A program made the translations under genes and the position numbers. DNA of 64,000 nucleotides, from assembly GCA_029204225.1 (NCBI GenBank), contig CM055096.1:6006931-6070930 (forward strand), given 5' to 3'. The notes beneath the pieces are model-generated. The model did not search any database, had not been told where the DNA came from, and saw only the letters and a list, made by a program, of their open reading frames with translations. Positions within the stretch are counted from its first letter, which is position 1, and every line of letters begins with the position of its first letter. The stretch comes from Diphasiastrum complanatum. Taxonomy: Eukaryota > Streptophyta > Lycopodiopsida > Lycopodiales > Lycopodiaceae. Of the stretch, positions 10,499 to 22,150 are shown piece by piece.

Positions 10499-13400
10499 GA
10501 GGTTGGGGTACTCGGGCATGGGAGCAGCCCGATAGCCTTGGCTAGCGTCACATTCGGTTTTTGGAACTGCGGCGGCCTCTCCACCTCTTCTACGGCGGAT
10601 GATCTTGACACCTATCTGTGTTCGGCTGATTTTGTACTTTTTGTAGAGACATATGAGTCTTCCACACACCCACTTTTGCACATTTCTGGTTTTCAGTGAA
10701 TTTCTGCTCCACGACCTATGCTACAGGGCAGGATACTTCGGGCCTCTAGTGGAGTTGCATGTTTGTACAGGTCGGTGTATACTCCTCTTATTCGGTTGGT
10801 GTCTCAGGATGCTTATGGCCATTACTTGTGGCTTCAGATTACTGCATCTTTCTTGGGGCTGGACTAGGACTTGTTTGTTGCAGTGTGCTACTTTGTTCCC
10901 CACACTTCAGTTTTTATGGATTTGGGAGGTGATCCTTTTCAGGCCCTTTTTGACGCCGTTGCTAGACTCTCTCAACAGGGTTACATATTGCTTGCACGCA
11001 CATCCACTTGCCAGCAGACTGAGTTCTATTTTGACGCACTCTCTCTTCATCCGTTGGATACCTCTTATGCCCGTTATTCTCAAAACTCATTAGCGACGGT
11101 TACGCTTTTTGGGGAACAACTTTTGAGGTTGGCTCAAGCACACGGTCTCATTATTCTTAACGGTCTTCTTCAGTGGCCATCGTCCTCTGCGTATACTTGC
11201 CACCCATTTGGTGGCGGTCACAGCATAGTGGACTATTTCATTGCATCTCTTGCTTTATTGCCCCGCCTGGCATCCTTCACCATCTCTACCCCGGTGCTCG
11301 CTGATTACTCTCTGCTCTACCTCTCCTTCTCCCCAGCGCCAAGTCCGCCTTCTCCTCCACCTTCTCTCTTTGTTCACCCCATCTGCTATCGTATACCTCC
11401 TCATCAATCCCAGGCCTATGTTGCCCACGTCTCTCGTCTTCTGGACCACTTTCCTTCCTCCTCTGATGTCACTACCCAAGCCTCCTTCTTGACACACGCC
11501 TTGACTACCGTTGCTCATGCCATTGCACCTCCTCGCCGCCTCTCTTCTCATCGTCGTACCCATAATAAATGGTATGACAACGATTGTTCTTTCTTCCAGA
11601 AATATGTCGAGTTCCTCAAACTCTCCAATTCTACACTTTATTCTTCTGCGGAAAAGCAGCTTCGATCCCTTCTTCATAAAAAGAAAGTGGCCTACTTTTC
11701 TTCCCGTTCCTCCTACCTCCTTTGCTCCCTCCACTCTGCTTCCTCGGCTTCTTTTTGGAAGATCTTTCTTCATAAGCCCCTATCCATCTGGGACGACTAT
11801 GCAACCAACCTAAATACAACTACTCACCCTTCCATCTCTCTTTCTTCTCGTCCTACCCACTGTGATCTCTTTGCTCCTGACATGGTTGAAGCCACCATCT
11901 ACAAACTCAAGAACAATCGTACGTCTGACATTGACCTCCTTTCAGCCGAGCTCCTCAAACCAATTGCCAAACTCGCTTCCCCTTTGTTGGCCCGCTATTT
12001 CAAGCGCTCCGTTGTTGATGATTTCCCCATACCTTGGGCCACCAATCTCCTTCACCCCATTCTTAAAGCAGGCGATGCCATGAATGTCCACAACTATCGC
12101 ACTATTATGACTGGTCATACCATGGCCAAGTTGTACGCCACTATTCTCCAGAACTTCGTTACGACAGAGGCTGATTCTCGACTATTGTATGCGACTGGCT
12201 AGGCTGGCTTCCGCCGGGGTTATAGCACTCTTGATCATGTCCTCACCCTACGTACTATCATTGAGGAGGCAAAGCATATGGGCAAGAAGGTATTTGCTTG
12301 TTTCGTTGATCTCTCTAGGGCCTTTGATACTATTCCCCGTCATCTTTTGATCAACAGACTATGTCAGCTTGGCTTTTCCGAGTCTATTCTCGTGGCAGTG
12401 GTTGCTCTGTATGAGGGAGTTCTAGCACGTAGTCGGCTGGGTACTGATTTGTCTTCCATCCGTACCACTGTTGGTGTCAAGCAAGGCTGTCCACTGTCCC
12501 CTCTGCTGTTTGCACTTTATATTGATGATCTTGAGCGCCTCATTTGTGAAGAAGGTAGAGATGGTTGCCTGCTGGCTCATTTGCTCATCCCCATTCTGCT
12601 TTATGCTGATGACATTGTCCTGCTTTCTTCTTCACCAGAAAGGTTGTAGTGTCACTTACAGGTCTTACATCGGTTTTGTGCTGCTTGGGGTCTCTCTGTT
12701 AACTTAAAAAACCTTCACAATTATCAATTCTTCTATGACGGCCAGGAAGTTGACATTGTTGCCTCTTATACTTACTTGGGAGTCCTGTTTAATGCACCCC
12801 TTCTTGGTTATCGCCAGGCGGCATTTGCGCACATTTCCTCCGCAGCACTGGTCCAGTTCGAGCGTGGTTGTACAATGAATTATATTTTTGATCCCGCTAC
12901 TAGATGCCAGTTGTTTCACACACGGGTGGTTCCAGCAGTGATGTATGCCTCCGAGATCCGGTTGCCAGGACTTTCTCTCCGGGACTGGACATGCATTTCC
13001 CGCATTCAGGCGACTATGTTGGGTCGCATGATACGTGCCAAGACTACCACCCCTCATGATATCCTATGTGCTGAGTTTGCTACTCCTTCGATCATCCTTG
13101 AGGGCTTTTTCCGCCTTAATTCTTTTTCTTCAACGGATTTAGGAGATTCATGTATCTCACCCGGATAGATACATAGTTGCTGTGGTTAGTTCTTCACGTG
13201 TCCTAGCTGATTCCCATGCCAAGCTCTCCTGGTACCAGCATGCATCTGATCTCTTACGACTTTTGGGCATCTCTATCATGGATCTTCCTCGCGGTACACA
13301 TTCATATATCCGAGGCTATTTATTTCGTCGATATATGCAGTAGACTTGGAGCTCCCTCCCACCTTCCCGCACTCGACCGAGCTATTAGCAGACACATTTC

Positions 13401-13964
13401 CTCTTCGTGGATCCTTCTGGTTTGCCATTCTTGCCGCTCTATCTCTCACAGCCCCTATCACACGGCCTGCACTATCGTTTTGGGCAATTGCGCATCTCCT
13501 CTTATCAGCTTGCTATTGAGGCCGGTCGTGCATGGGATATCCCTCGGGAGCGTCGTCTATGTCGCTTGTGCTCGTTGCAGGAGGTGGAAGATGAAGCCCA
13601 TTTCCTCCTCAGAAGTCCGTTGTATTGTGAGATACGGGGGAGGTATGATTGTATCTTTCGCGATGGCACGCATACACTTCACAGTTTTGTCTCCTATCCT
13701 GATGCTCGTTGCTTGGGACTTCTTGTTCATGAGATGCTTACTCTCCGTCAGTCTCATCTGCCTGTACCAGATCACATGGGGTTAGACTCCCAGCAGCTGC
13801 TTCTCACTGGCTTCTTTCGGACTCGAGCACATGCTGATGACTCCGACCATGAGATTCCTATCCCTGTGCCACCGCGGAAAAAGCCCAGATGTAGTCGCCA
13901 CTTGCCTCCATCAGGGCCCACTGTACACTCCACTCAGCGGACACTTCACACTTACTTTCGTTGA
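10499..13964 (+). pseudogene. LINE ORF2: APE endonuclease, reverse transcriptase, Cys/His C-terminus
   Basis: The frame is continuous from just after the ORF1 stop to 13168, with stops at 10697, 10865, 12200, 12647 and 13166, then shifts and ends at 13964. The endonuclease shows FWNCGG at the start, VETYE, and DYFIAS, but the SDH-type motif reads ADYS, so the catalytic His is Tyr. RT blocks include AGFRRGYSTLDHV, FVDLSRAFDTIPRHLL, GVKQGCPLSPLLFALYIDD and YADD (12602-12613). The C-terminus carries RLCRLCSLQ..DEAHFLL, a zf-RVT-like motif with its last Cys replaced by Ser. It would nick target DNA and copy LINE RNA in place. Confidence 0.88.
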
Positions 13965-14202
13965 TATGTACTTATTTTCCACCTGGCCCAAGTTTGTGGG
14001 CTTTGGTGCTTTTTCTGTAGTTCTTCTGTTATACCTGGCCCGGGTTGTGGGCTTATTTCATTTCTTCTTTGTTCTACTTTTATTCGTAGCTAGTTTATAG
14101 CATTTTTCGGTCATGTCCTCCTATGGATGATGCTCCCGCTGTTGCTTGCACATATTTTCTTTTTGGTCTTATGCACCCACGGGTGCCCAAAAGACGTTAA
14201 TA

Positions 14203-14205
<3 letters not shown>
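13965..14205 (+). other. LINE 3' UTR with small stem-loops
   Basis: Two imperfect repeats beginning CCTGGCCC, near 13982 and 14036, each fold as GCCCA..TGGGC-type hairpins. A further perfect stem (GCACCC 14173-14178 with GGGTGC 14181-14186) lies about 20 bases before the (CT)n tail, followed by AATAAA near 14199. In some LINEs a 3' stem-loop is what the RT recognises. That role here is inference. Confidence 0.5.

Positions 14206-14241
<36 letters not shown>
14206..14241 (+). repeat. (CT)18 tail of the LINE
   Basis: The uninterrupted dinucleotide tract follows AATAAAG directly. It stands where most plant LINEs have poly(A). Confidence 0.93.
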
Positions 14242-14243
<2 letters not shown>

Positions 14244-17200
14244 GAGAGGCAGTGTTTCTCTTTGACAATTCACATGAGAATAAACAATAAACCAGAAATC
14301 TGAATCTCCGTGTAGATTTGTCTTCAACAGATAATCCCACTGACTGCCTGCCTGCACATGGTTTCAGACGGGATTTCAGTGGGGATTCTAGAACAGATTG
14401 AGGGCTATTTGTTAATGTGTAGCAGTTTCATCATTGCTATGGCTGCAAACGAGATTCTTGAACAACTCCAGAATGGACTGAACAACACTGGCAGGTGCAC
14501 TTTCTTTTTCAAACACAAATTTCTTCAAGCAAGTCGACTCTTTCGCCCTCCTCTACAAAAGCAAACTGCTCAGGCTGTTCAAATGCTGATTTCTAGTGCC
14601 TAATTCTAGCTCTCATTGGTGGCCGTTACATTGCTCTTTGGGCCGGAGGATCCACGCAGGGAAGGGCCTACAGTAAAATGACTGTCCAACAACGGAAAAC
14701 AGACTGTTTCCATCCTACTTCCACATCTTAATGCACTCTGGCCTTCACTGCTCTTTCACATTGCGTTCAAGGTGATACTCAGCAATTTACCATGAATGGC
14801 TGCTATTCATCACTAGTGCTACAAATGACATTTCACCTTGCTAATATTATGTGATTGTGGCTGCACAGACTTCAATTAAGGTAGGAAACGTTCATGCTGC
14901 AAAATGGATATGAATCTTTGTGGGCTTCTCAAAGCTGTACAGATCTTTCTCAAAATGAGCATTCACCAATCCATTTGACAAAGATTCAACAAGCAAAATA
15001 GAGGTAGCTTGTTGCAACAAGCCTGTGGGCTTGAACGTCCACAGATCAGTAGCCACAAGTAAGTGAAATACATTCACAATGCATTCATAGATTCTTGCAA
15101 ATACAACCGCCAACTTTCTGAAACCAGAAACAACCATGCCAAGAACATCGCTCTAATACCATGCTAGAATAACAAGACCAAAACATTTAGAATCTTTTCA
15201 TCTAATGCATGCGACCATCCTAGAGTGATTCATTTACAATGAATTAGGTTTAGATTATGAGAAAACAGGGCACACAACATTCATACGACAATCCTCATTC
15301 TCCTCACAATTGACAATGAAGATAATGAATACAGAATTGTTTATAGCAGCTGGTTGCACCCTTTGGTGTTCAGTGACTATTTAGGCCTGTCAACTATACT
15401 GTGAGAGTACCATAGACTCCTTAAATGATTTTAACATACATTGAACAGATATATCTGTTATATATGAGTACAGGCTTTCATTAAGAGATACAGGGTCGAA
15501 TATATGAACTTGACATCACTTATTCCACTACCTTTACACTATATCAGTCAAGAGCCACTACAATAATGAGAAAAAATGAAAAAACTTCTGAAGTAGTTCT
15601 GGTTTTGGATAACCAAGAACTTGAAACCTCCAAAATGAACCAAACTAGATGTTAAATTATCCCAATATGCCAGATTTGCTAACATTGTTGTTGCAATATT
15701 GTTGAGCTCTTCATACATGATAGAAAGATGCTGTTGAACTCTTGCTGCAATAGCAGATAGCTGGCTTGTACTTGGGAACCCAATCTTGTTATGATGGTAA
15801 TACATGTGATTGTAACAAGCACTGGCATTGGAAGAGTGAATGCTTGCATAAAATGCCGAGTCTTCATCTCCTTGAAATTTGTTTTATAATTTTCTATCGA
15901 TAGTCCCAGCATTGTTTTTGCAAGTTAGGGGGAGCTTGTCAAATGTAGTGAAGACAGATGTTGTTTATGTAGTGCAATGCATTAAAGATTCATTGTTTTA
16001 TAAACCTGCAATATGGACATCACATTTGGACTAGATTCTCATACTACCAATGCTAATATGAGATTTGCTTCGTTCTCCCTAAAATTTGGCCTGACTTTAA
16101 TATTTTACTTTCAGTTGGGTTCCGGAGGACAAATATATCTGAATTTGAAAACTCTAGCAAGCCTTCTCAACATCTCTAAGCATATTTGGATTTCTTGTAA
16201 TCTCTGATTGTGAATCATTTGAGCGTCATTTTTCCTTGTACTTGCCGCACAAATCGATCAAAATGCTGCAAGTTTCATAGATGTTTTCTGGAACGTTATT
16301 CTTGAACGATCACGGGTGACTCTAAGATTCATTTATATGCTTTTGCAGATTTGGGCTTTTTCTGGAACCAGGCAGATAGCTGGACCTGTGTGAACATCAA
16401 GAACAACATGGACTGTGTGCTGGCTATTATAGTTTGTAAGAAGTTCAAATATTCGTAGTCTTTGTTTTATCAAGGCATTTCCATTTATTTTAAACTTAAT
16501 TTGAAATGAACTTGTTGAATGTACAGCAAGCAAGTTTCTCTATTGTTTGGATCTGAGATGGCTCAATTCTTTCTGAGCTTTTGCAGAGATACCTAACCAA
16601 TTCTGCATAGTCTGTGCCATGTGGCTTGATTGGTATGCTTAATCTCTAATGTTCATGGAAAATTTTCTCTTGCTGGTGCGAATGTGCTGAATTTGCTTCA
16701 ACTGCTAAATGGTAGCTCTTAACCTAGATGTTTCAGTTTCGTGGTCTTTTTTGGAAAGGTTTTTTATTTTAATTTTTTTGGCCCGCCCTAAACCCTATTT
16801 TCCAAAATACGAGATTATGTGTTTATGACTAATGTATCGTATTGAGATAATTAGAAAGCTTTTTTCATGAAAAATGATGCGTCCTATTACTTATAGTAGA
16901 TTGAGTATATTGTTGCTTTGACATGCTCATTCACCAACTTTTCTTGATAGATTTAATTGCGTACCACTTAATCTGACATGTCTATGGTGAGTCAAAATAA
17001 AATAAAAGCCCCAAGAAATATAGATCATGTTGGAAAGCTTCCAAATGTTTGAAACGTTTTGAGTGTTTCAAATGTTTTCTCTTCCTACTGTGACTACAGT
17101 CAATAGTGCATCATGTTTTTTCCCAGATATTGTGACTCCATGTGTCAAAATTTTTATCCAACAGTGATTGAAACTATCATTCCTGGTGATCCAAGACCCA

Positions 17201-18241
17201 ATACAAAGATGCACAAAGGGCATAGAATTTTTTGGTGTTAAGTACATAACCATGGAGGACCATTAAAAAAGTGAGGCCATTGAAAGCATTATGTAACGCA
17301 GGGAAGTTCTCCTCATGATGGTGCCATATTTTACTCAAATAGGTAATGAACTACCAATTATTCATAATTTTAAAAGTATGGTATGTTTTCGCTTCTAGTG
17401 GCCTTACATTTAAATATGTATAGATTCTGTGATATTGGCTTATTAGTCTAATCCTTGTGTAAATTGTTTAGCTTTCTTCAGATTGTCATACTTGTGGGTT
17501 ACATGGTCTAAGAGGAATATTTTTGCAATGCTATAATTTGTTATTTATCTCGTTCTCAGGCGTGACAAAATATTATTTGAAAAGAAGGATCACCCAAATT
17601 TTCCATCTCAAAATAATGTCTTTCAAAATGATTGACAAAATTTCATGGAAACATGTCTTTGGAAACAAAGCATCCTCTTTGATTATGTAGGGCAAGAGTC
17701 TGCAAGCCTATCTATTAGCTTGATAGTTCACTCGTACTAGACTAAGCCTATTAACACATTTGAATAGTTCCTAACCCACCTTCTATGGCCAGCCTACCTC
17801 TTCTGTTTCAAACTTATACACAAACAAATTTGCAGTCTGGTAATGCAAAATCCAGCACATAAATTAGTCACAAAATATAAGCTTTCTAACAAGGAGAATG
17901 ACCCTCATTGGCCCATAAAAACACGTAACATGATTTACACAAGTTCTTCTCAAGCACATGCAAACCTGAATTTTGGAAACAAGATGCTAACCAATGAAGG
18001 TTGATCAAGAGGACATACAATCTAGATGGCCTCTAATGTAATAGCTTGTTGTGATTTTCCCTTTTCCGCCTGCATACAATAAATTGACTCAATTGTTTGC
18101 AACCTTTAACGAAAAGGAAAAACCTACTCAATCACATACATCCACAACAGAAAACTTTGTTATGATGAGAGATTATGTGTGGGAACTATACGTATAGAAA
18201 ATGGGTTCAATTGTTATTCCATATTGGAACTTGTTAGAAAT
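14242..18241. other. No gene recognised
   Basis: About 4 kb of AT-rich sequence. Minus-strand frames of 77-85 codons at 15548-15912 and a few others show no family motif. No LTR, zinc knuckle, RT or tRNA cloverleaf was noticed. Confidence 0.45.
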
Positions 18242-18545
18242 CTTTGTCACAGCTTCGTGTTTCACGAATTGTTCGCGACACTTGTCTCTTCGCGACATTT
18301 TTGTTTTTCGCAAATTGTTCGGGACAGATGACAATCTTTGAGTTTGAAGAAGAATCCGGAATATTTCGCGTATTGTTTGCGACAACTTTGCGACAGGTGA
18401 ACTTTGAAAAGAAATAAAATATTTTGCGACAAGATTCTGTTCGTGAATCTTTCGAGCTTTAACAAGAAACCACGAGTTTCTACAAGAAACTGTTTCGCAA
18501 ATCTTTTGCGAATCTTTTGAGTTGGCTGCAAAATAAATCTTTGGA
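18242..18545. repeat. TTCGCGAA-rich direct repeat, left copy
   Basis: About 300 bp closely matching 20838-21123 in the same orientation, from the phrase CACAGCTTCGTGTTTC to GGCTGCAAAATAAAT. It is full of GCGAA/TTCGC and GCGACA motifs. The left copy has more C-to-T/G-to-A changes than the right. It adjoins the broken end of a copia integrase. Confidence 0.8.
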
Positions 18546-18559
18546 CATGCTTAATATAA

Positions 18560-20195
18560 GCACAGTACGTCGAATGATCTACAAATATCTGAATGCACAA
18601 TTTCAAGTACCTTAGTTGCTTTATAAACATCTTTACTAAAAGATGTTCTAGTCATCTTGCCTTTAAGACAAGATTCGCAAGTAGTTCGAATATCTCTACT
18701 TGATTTTGACTCTTTCAATTCTCTGACTTTTGTTGGCTTGGTACAAGGTTTCCATATTCATGTGACATAGCCTCTTGTGCCACAGAATATCTGTCAATTT
18801 TTGAGATTGGCTTGTTCGATTCTAGTTCGAATGTTCAAGTGATATAAATTTCCTTCTCTGTTGCCTTTAGCAACTAGGTTCTCAAAATCTTCCTCGAACA
18901 ATTTAGGAGAGTTCTTTGTGAAGGTTATTGACATGTCTTTATCAACTATCTTAGCTACAGATAGAAGTTCTTTGTCAAGAGTAGGGACATAGAGAACTTC
19001 CTCCAGTTTCTTGTCACTTTGATTCGTGTCCAGCCATAATACACCAGTTCCATCAACTACGTGCTTAGAACCGACTCCAAGTATAATGAATCTCGAATAG
19101 TTCGTCTTCTTGTACTCGGACAATATTTGTTTCGAGGAAACAAAATAGGTGGCTCCTGAATCAAGTACTACTTCTCGAGTTTTAGAATTAGATGAACAAC
19201 ATAGATCAGCACTAACATAAGCTGCTGAGTTCTTTGTTGTCCCATCTTCTGCTGCTCTAGAGCATTCTGCTTTGTCTTCGACATAGTTTGAATCTGAAGG
19301 TTCGCTTTGATTCTGCTCCTTTTTGTTTCTAGGATTCTGATAACAGTCTACTACTGCATGACCCCGTTTATGACAATGAATGCATTCAATATTTGGATTT
19401 AACCAACACTTATTTTGTGTGACCTGATCTTTTGCATCTGTTACAGATCTTCTTATCACCCAAATTTTTCTATTGTTTTTCAGAGCGTTGATCATTTGTC
19501 TTGGACTCATTCCTTTTAGATGACTCCCTCTTAAACTTAGACTTCTTAGAAGATTTATTCTTTTGAGTAAATAGAGCATTTTCGGAATCACCATTGTCGT
19601 CATAGCGTTCACGAACTTCTACTTCCTCTTTAACTCCGTCTATTGCCTTTTGAAGTGTCATTGTCGCATCTTTCGCCAATAAGGTTTGAGTTGTGTGGAA
19701 TGACCTGGGTAGGGCTCGAAGAAAATAACTAAGCTGTTTTTCCCTTGAAATTTCATTTTTCGCGCCAGAATTCTACAAGGAAATAAACATGTCTTTTATC
19801 TTTCGTACGAATGTGTTCAGGTCTTTGCCATTCCACTGTAGATAAGTTAATTGGTCTTCCAAGAACATGATTTAATTACGAGATCGAGTTTCATTCTTGG
19901 TTTGCAATTCTTTCCATAGATCTTTTGCGTTTGAAATCGATGTAAGATCTAGCATTATATTGTCATGCACTGAAGACGCAATAATTGCTATAGCTTTGTC
20001 ATTTTTCAAACTCCATTCTCGAAGTTCTTTGCCACGAGTAGCTATTGGCTTCTCCTATATTGGTTGTACCCCCCATTTCCAAAGACCTTCGCCCTTTAAT
20101 ATGAGAGAAGTCTTTAATTTCCAAATCAAGTAGTTTGAACCTTCTGGATCCAAGATCGTAGTGATCTTAGTCTGAATATTGCTGATCGACGACAT
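18560..20195 (-). pseudogene. Copia gag-protease-integrase(start) polyprotein
   Basis: ATG at 20195-20193 begins MSSISNIQTKITTILDPEG and NYLIWKLKTSL, the typical UBN2/copia gag opening. Three stops interrupt gag. Then come a CCHC knuckle, CIHCHKRGHAVVDC, and the protease active site as LDSGATYFVSS, catalytic Asp intact. A pre-integrase segment follows with a Cys pair (SCLKGK) and VHSDIC, where the first integrase Asp lies; similarity ends just after. Gag would form the particle and the protease would mature the polyprotein. The 272-codon stretch 18794-19612 is open and well preserved. Confidence 0.8.
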
Positions 20196-20318
20196 CTTTT
20201 ATTTTCTGAATAACTCTAGATGCGACTTGCTGATGGATGTATGAAGAATGTTGAGAGGGGTGCGATGATACCACTGTATCGACACTGAATGTTCTGAATC
20301 ACTGTATCAATTCCAGAT

Positions 20319-20330
20319 GCTCTGATACCA
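20319..20330 (-). promoter_or_regulatory. Primer-binding site (initiator Met tRNA)
   Basis: On the minus strand this reads TGGTATCAGAGC, the usual complement of the 3' end of plant initiator-Met tRNA, one base after the LTR. A near-repeat of CAGTGGTATCA occurs about 50 bases downstream. Confidence 0.9.
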
Positions 20331-20331
20331 C

Positions 20332-20739
20332 TGTAGGAAAAATAATAATTATTCTTCCACAGAGAACACGATGAAAGTTTGAATAAATCAAACTAATATC
20401 AGTGTTTTTAATCGGGTTTGTTTCTGGTCTATGTACTAATAGAACAGTTTTTGCCTTGATTGAAAATGCGTGCGAAAATATATGCAAAATTAAGAGACAA
20501 CTTATCACAATTTTAGACAAACAGAAACTATGGATCAAAAACAAATTTATAATTTTGAATTTGAATCAGTATGTATCTCTTGCTGTCTTATCTTGCTGTT
20601 GTGTCTCTGATTGAATGAGTCTGAGAGTCTCTTCAGTGTGAGTGAGTTACAACGAGTAGTGCACATGTATTTATATTGCTAAAGGACAGGTCTTTTGGCC
20701 TTTTATTTACAGGCCCTTTGGTCTTTAAATTCTGTAACA
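20332..20739 (-). repeat. Copia 5' LTR, minus orientation
   Basis: About 408 bp, ending CCTACA beside the primer-binding site and beginning TGTTACAG at 20739 on the minus strand (TG..CA). The partner LTR is absent. The outer boundary is set by the TG end and so is approximate. Confidence 0.65.
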
Positions 20740-20822
20740 ATAGATCTAACCGTTTACGACGGTTGATATTCAAATGGACGCTCTGTTTTCAGGGTTGAAT
20801 AATTTCTGTTTGCGAATATTTT

Positions 20823-21125
20823 GTGACAGTCTGTCTCTTTGTCACAGCTTCGTGTTTCGCGAATTGTTCGCGACACTCGTCTCTTTGCGACATTTTCGTT
20901 TTTCGCGAATTGTTTGCGACAGATGACAATCTTTGAGCTTGAAGAAGAATCTAGAATATTTCGCGAATTGTTCGCGACAACTTCGCGACAAGTGAGCTTT
21001 GAACAAGAAATAAAATATTTCGAGACAAGATTCTGTTCGCGAATCTTTCGAGCTTTAACAAGAAACCACGAGTTTCTACAAGAAACTGTTTCGTGAATCT
21101 TTTGAGTTGGCTGCAAAATAAATTC
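20823..21125. repeat. TTCGCGAA-rich direct repeat, right copy
   Basis: This is the better preserved copy of the 18242-18545 repeat. It includes several palindromic TTCGCGAA octamers and TTCGCGACA variants, and it extends further right (to about 21175) with more CGCGAA motifs. It lies outside the copia LTR, about 85 bases away. Confidence 0.8.
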
Positions 21126-21559
21126 GCGAATCCTTCGAGGTTGATCACGAATAGAAATGTTTCGAGTTCGCGTTCGTTTCTTTCTCATCCTTTGTCAAGT
21201 AAACTGCACACTTTGTTAGTAGAATCGAGATCTATCTGATCAGGTGTTCTACATACACTTTCCATCATCATATTACCAAGATCTTGAGAATTAGACATAT
21301 CAAAATTTTCAAGACTATGCATGCTAAAATAACAAAGATTTTGCATCATATCGTTATGCTTCGGATTCCATGATAATATTCTTGCTCATGCAAACAAGCC
21401 TTGATGGCTCCTCCTCGGATCTTGATGATCTCTTTGGTGTGCTTGATTGTAGAAATTGATGCTACACCTTCTTCATTTGACTCTTCCTTGAGTCTTTGCA
21501 AGATCCTTGACACCAACATTAGAGACACTTTTATTCACACTTGAAACAACATTCTTGAC

Positions 21560-22150
21560 ATTAACGTCAAAGCCAATACAAGCTCTCCTTTGGCTTCCAT
21601 CACATCCAAATTGTGATTAGATCTCACACAAAAATCAAGTTTGAAAAGTCTACCATCTCTAATCCCTTTGGCAATGACATCAAATATTGCAATCAAACTT
21701 GACATTACATCCATTGTCAATCAATTGATTTACACTCAATAAATTTCTAGACATTGAAAGGACATAAAAGACGCTTTGAAGTTTTGTTCTCCTTCTTTAT
21801 TCAAGCAAAATAGGAATGGTTTCTATCCCATGAATCTCACATTTAGCACCATTTGCAGCAAGAATAGCCTTCTTAGAACATGATAAAAAATACTTCATTT
21901 GCCTTGTAATATGTGAGCTCACCTCACTATCAATCCACCAAGGATCTTCCTTCATAGAAATTGATGATGTACACATGCTTGCCATGAGTGACTCCTTTTC
22001 TTTGCGCCATCTCCCTCTTGATTGCTGAAGCTCTTTTGCCTTTGTTCTTGCTTTCTTTCATCTCTTTTCTTCTTGTAGCACTTCAAGGCCAAATGATTTA
22101 CGCTTGAATCTCTTACTTGCCTCCAATAGGTTGCTTCCTATTGATGCCAT
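21560..22150 (-). pseudogene. Copia gag/protease remnant, minus strand
   Basis: From ATG 22150 the minus strand reads MASIGSNLLEASK and then jumps almost at once into the second half of a zinc knuckle (CYKKK), so most of gag is absent. Then comes a protease block, DPWWIDSEVSSHIT near 21880-21960, in which the DSGA active site is changed to DSEV. Further left are decayed NLLSVNQL-like sequences. The element at 35700-36085 has the same gag N-terminus joined to the knuckle, suggesting a shared deleted ancestor. Confidence 0.65.

Larger units (their letters stand above)
8926..14241 (+). mobile_element. Two-ORF LINE (non-LTR retrotransposon), near full length
   Basis: The element has a 5' UTR (8926-9572), ORF1 with coiled-coil and an L1-ORF1p-like C-terminal part, and ORF2 with an APE-type endonuclease, reverse transcriptase and a Cys/His-rich C-terminus. 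The 3' UTR ends GTTAATAAAG(CT)18. Total length is about 5.3 kb, full size for such elements. Decay is modest: ORF2 keeps one frame over about 2.6 kb with about five stops, then shifts. A (TC)n tract on both sides suggests insertion into a microsatellite, as known for some Tx1-clade LINEs. Clade assignment is inference. Confidence 0.85.
18546..20739 (-). mobile_element. 5' half of a copia element, minus strand
   Basis: Read on the minus strand: 5' LTR (20739-20332), primer-binding site (20330-20319), gag start at 20195, zinc knuckle, protease, pre-integrase and the first residues of integrase, then an abrupt end at the left direct repeat. Everything from the integrase core to the 3' LTR is missing. 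The two TTCGCGAA-rich repeats bracket the fragment. Confidence 0.82.

Noticed and set aside
15548-15912. Overlapping minus-strand frames that might be a membrane protein gene
   Set aside because: Short, overlapping in two frames, no family resemblance and no consistent splice sites.
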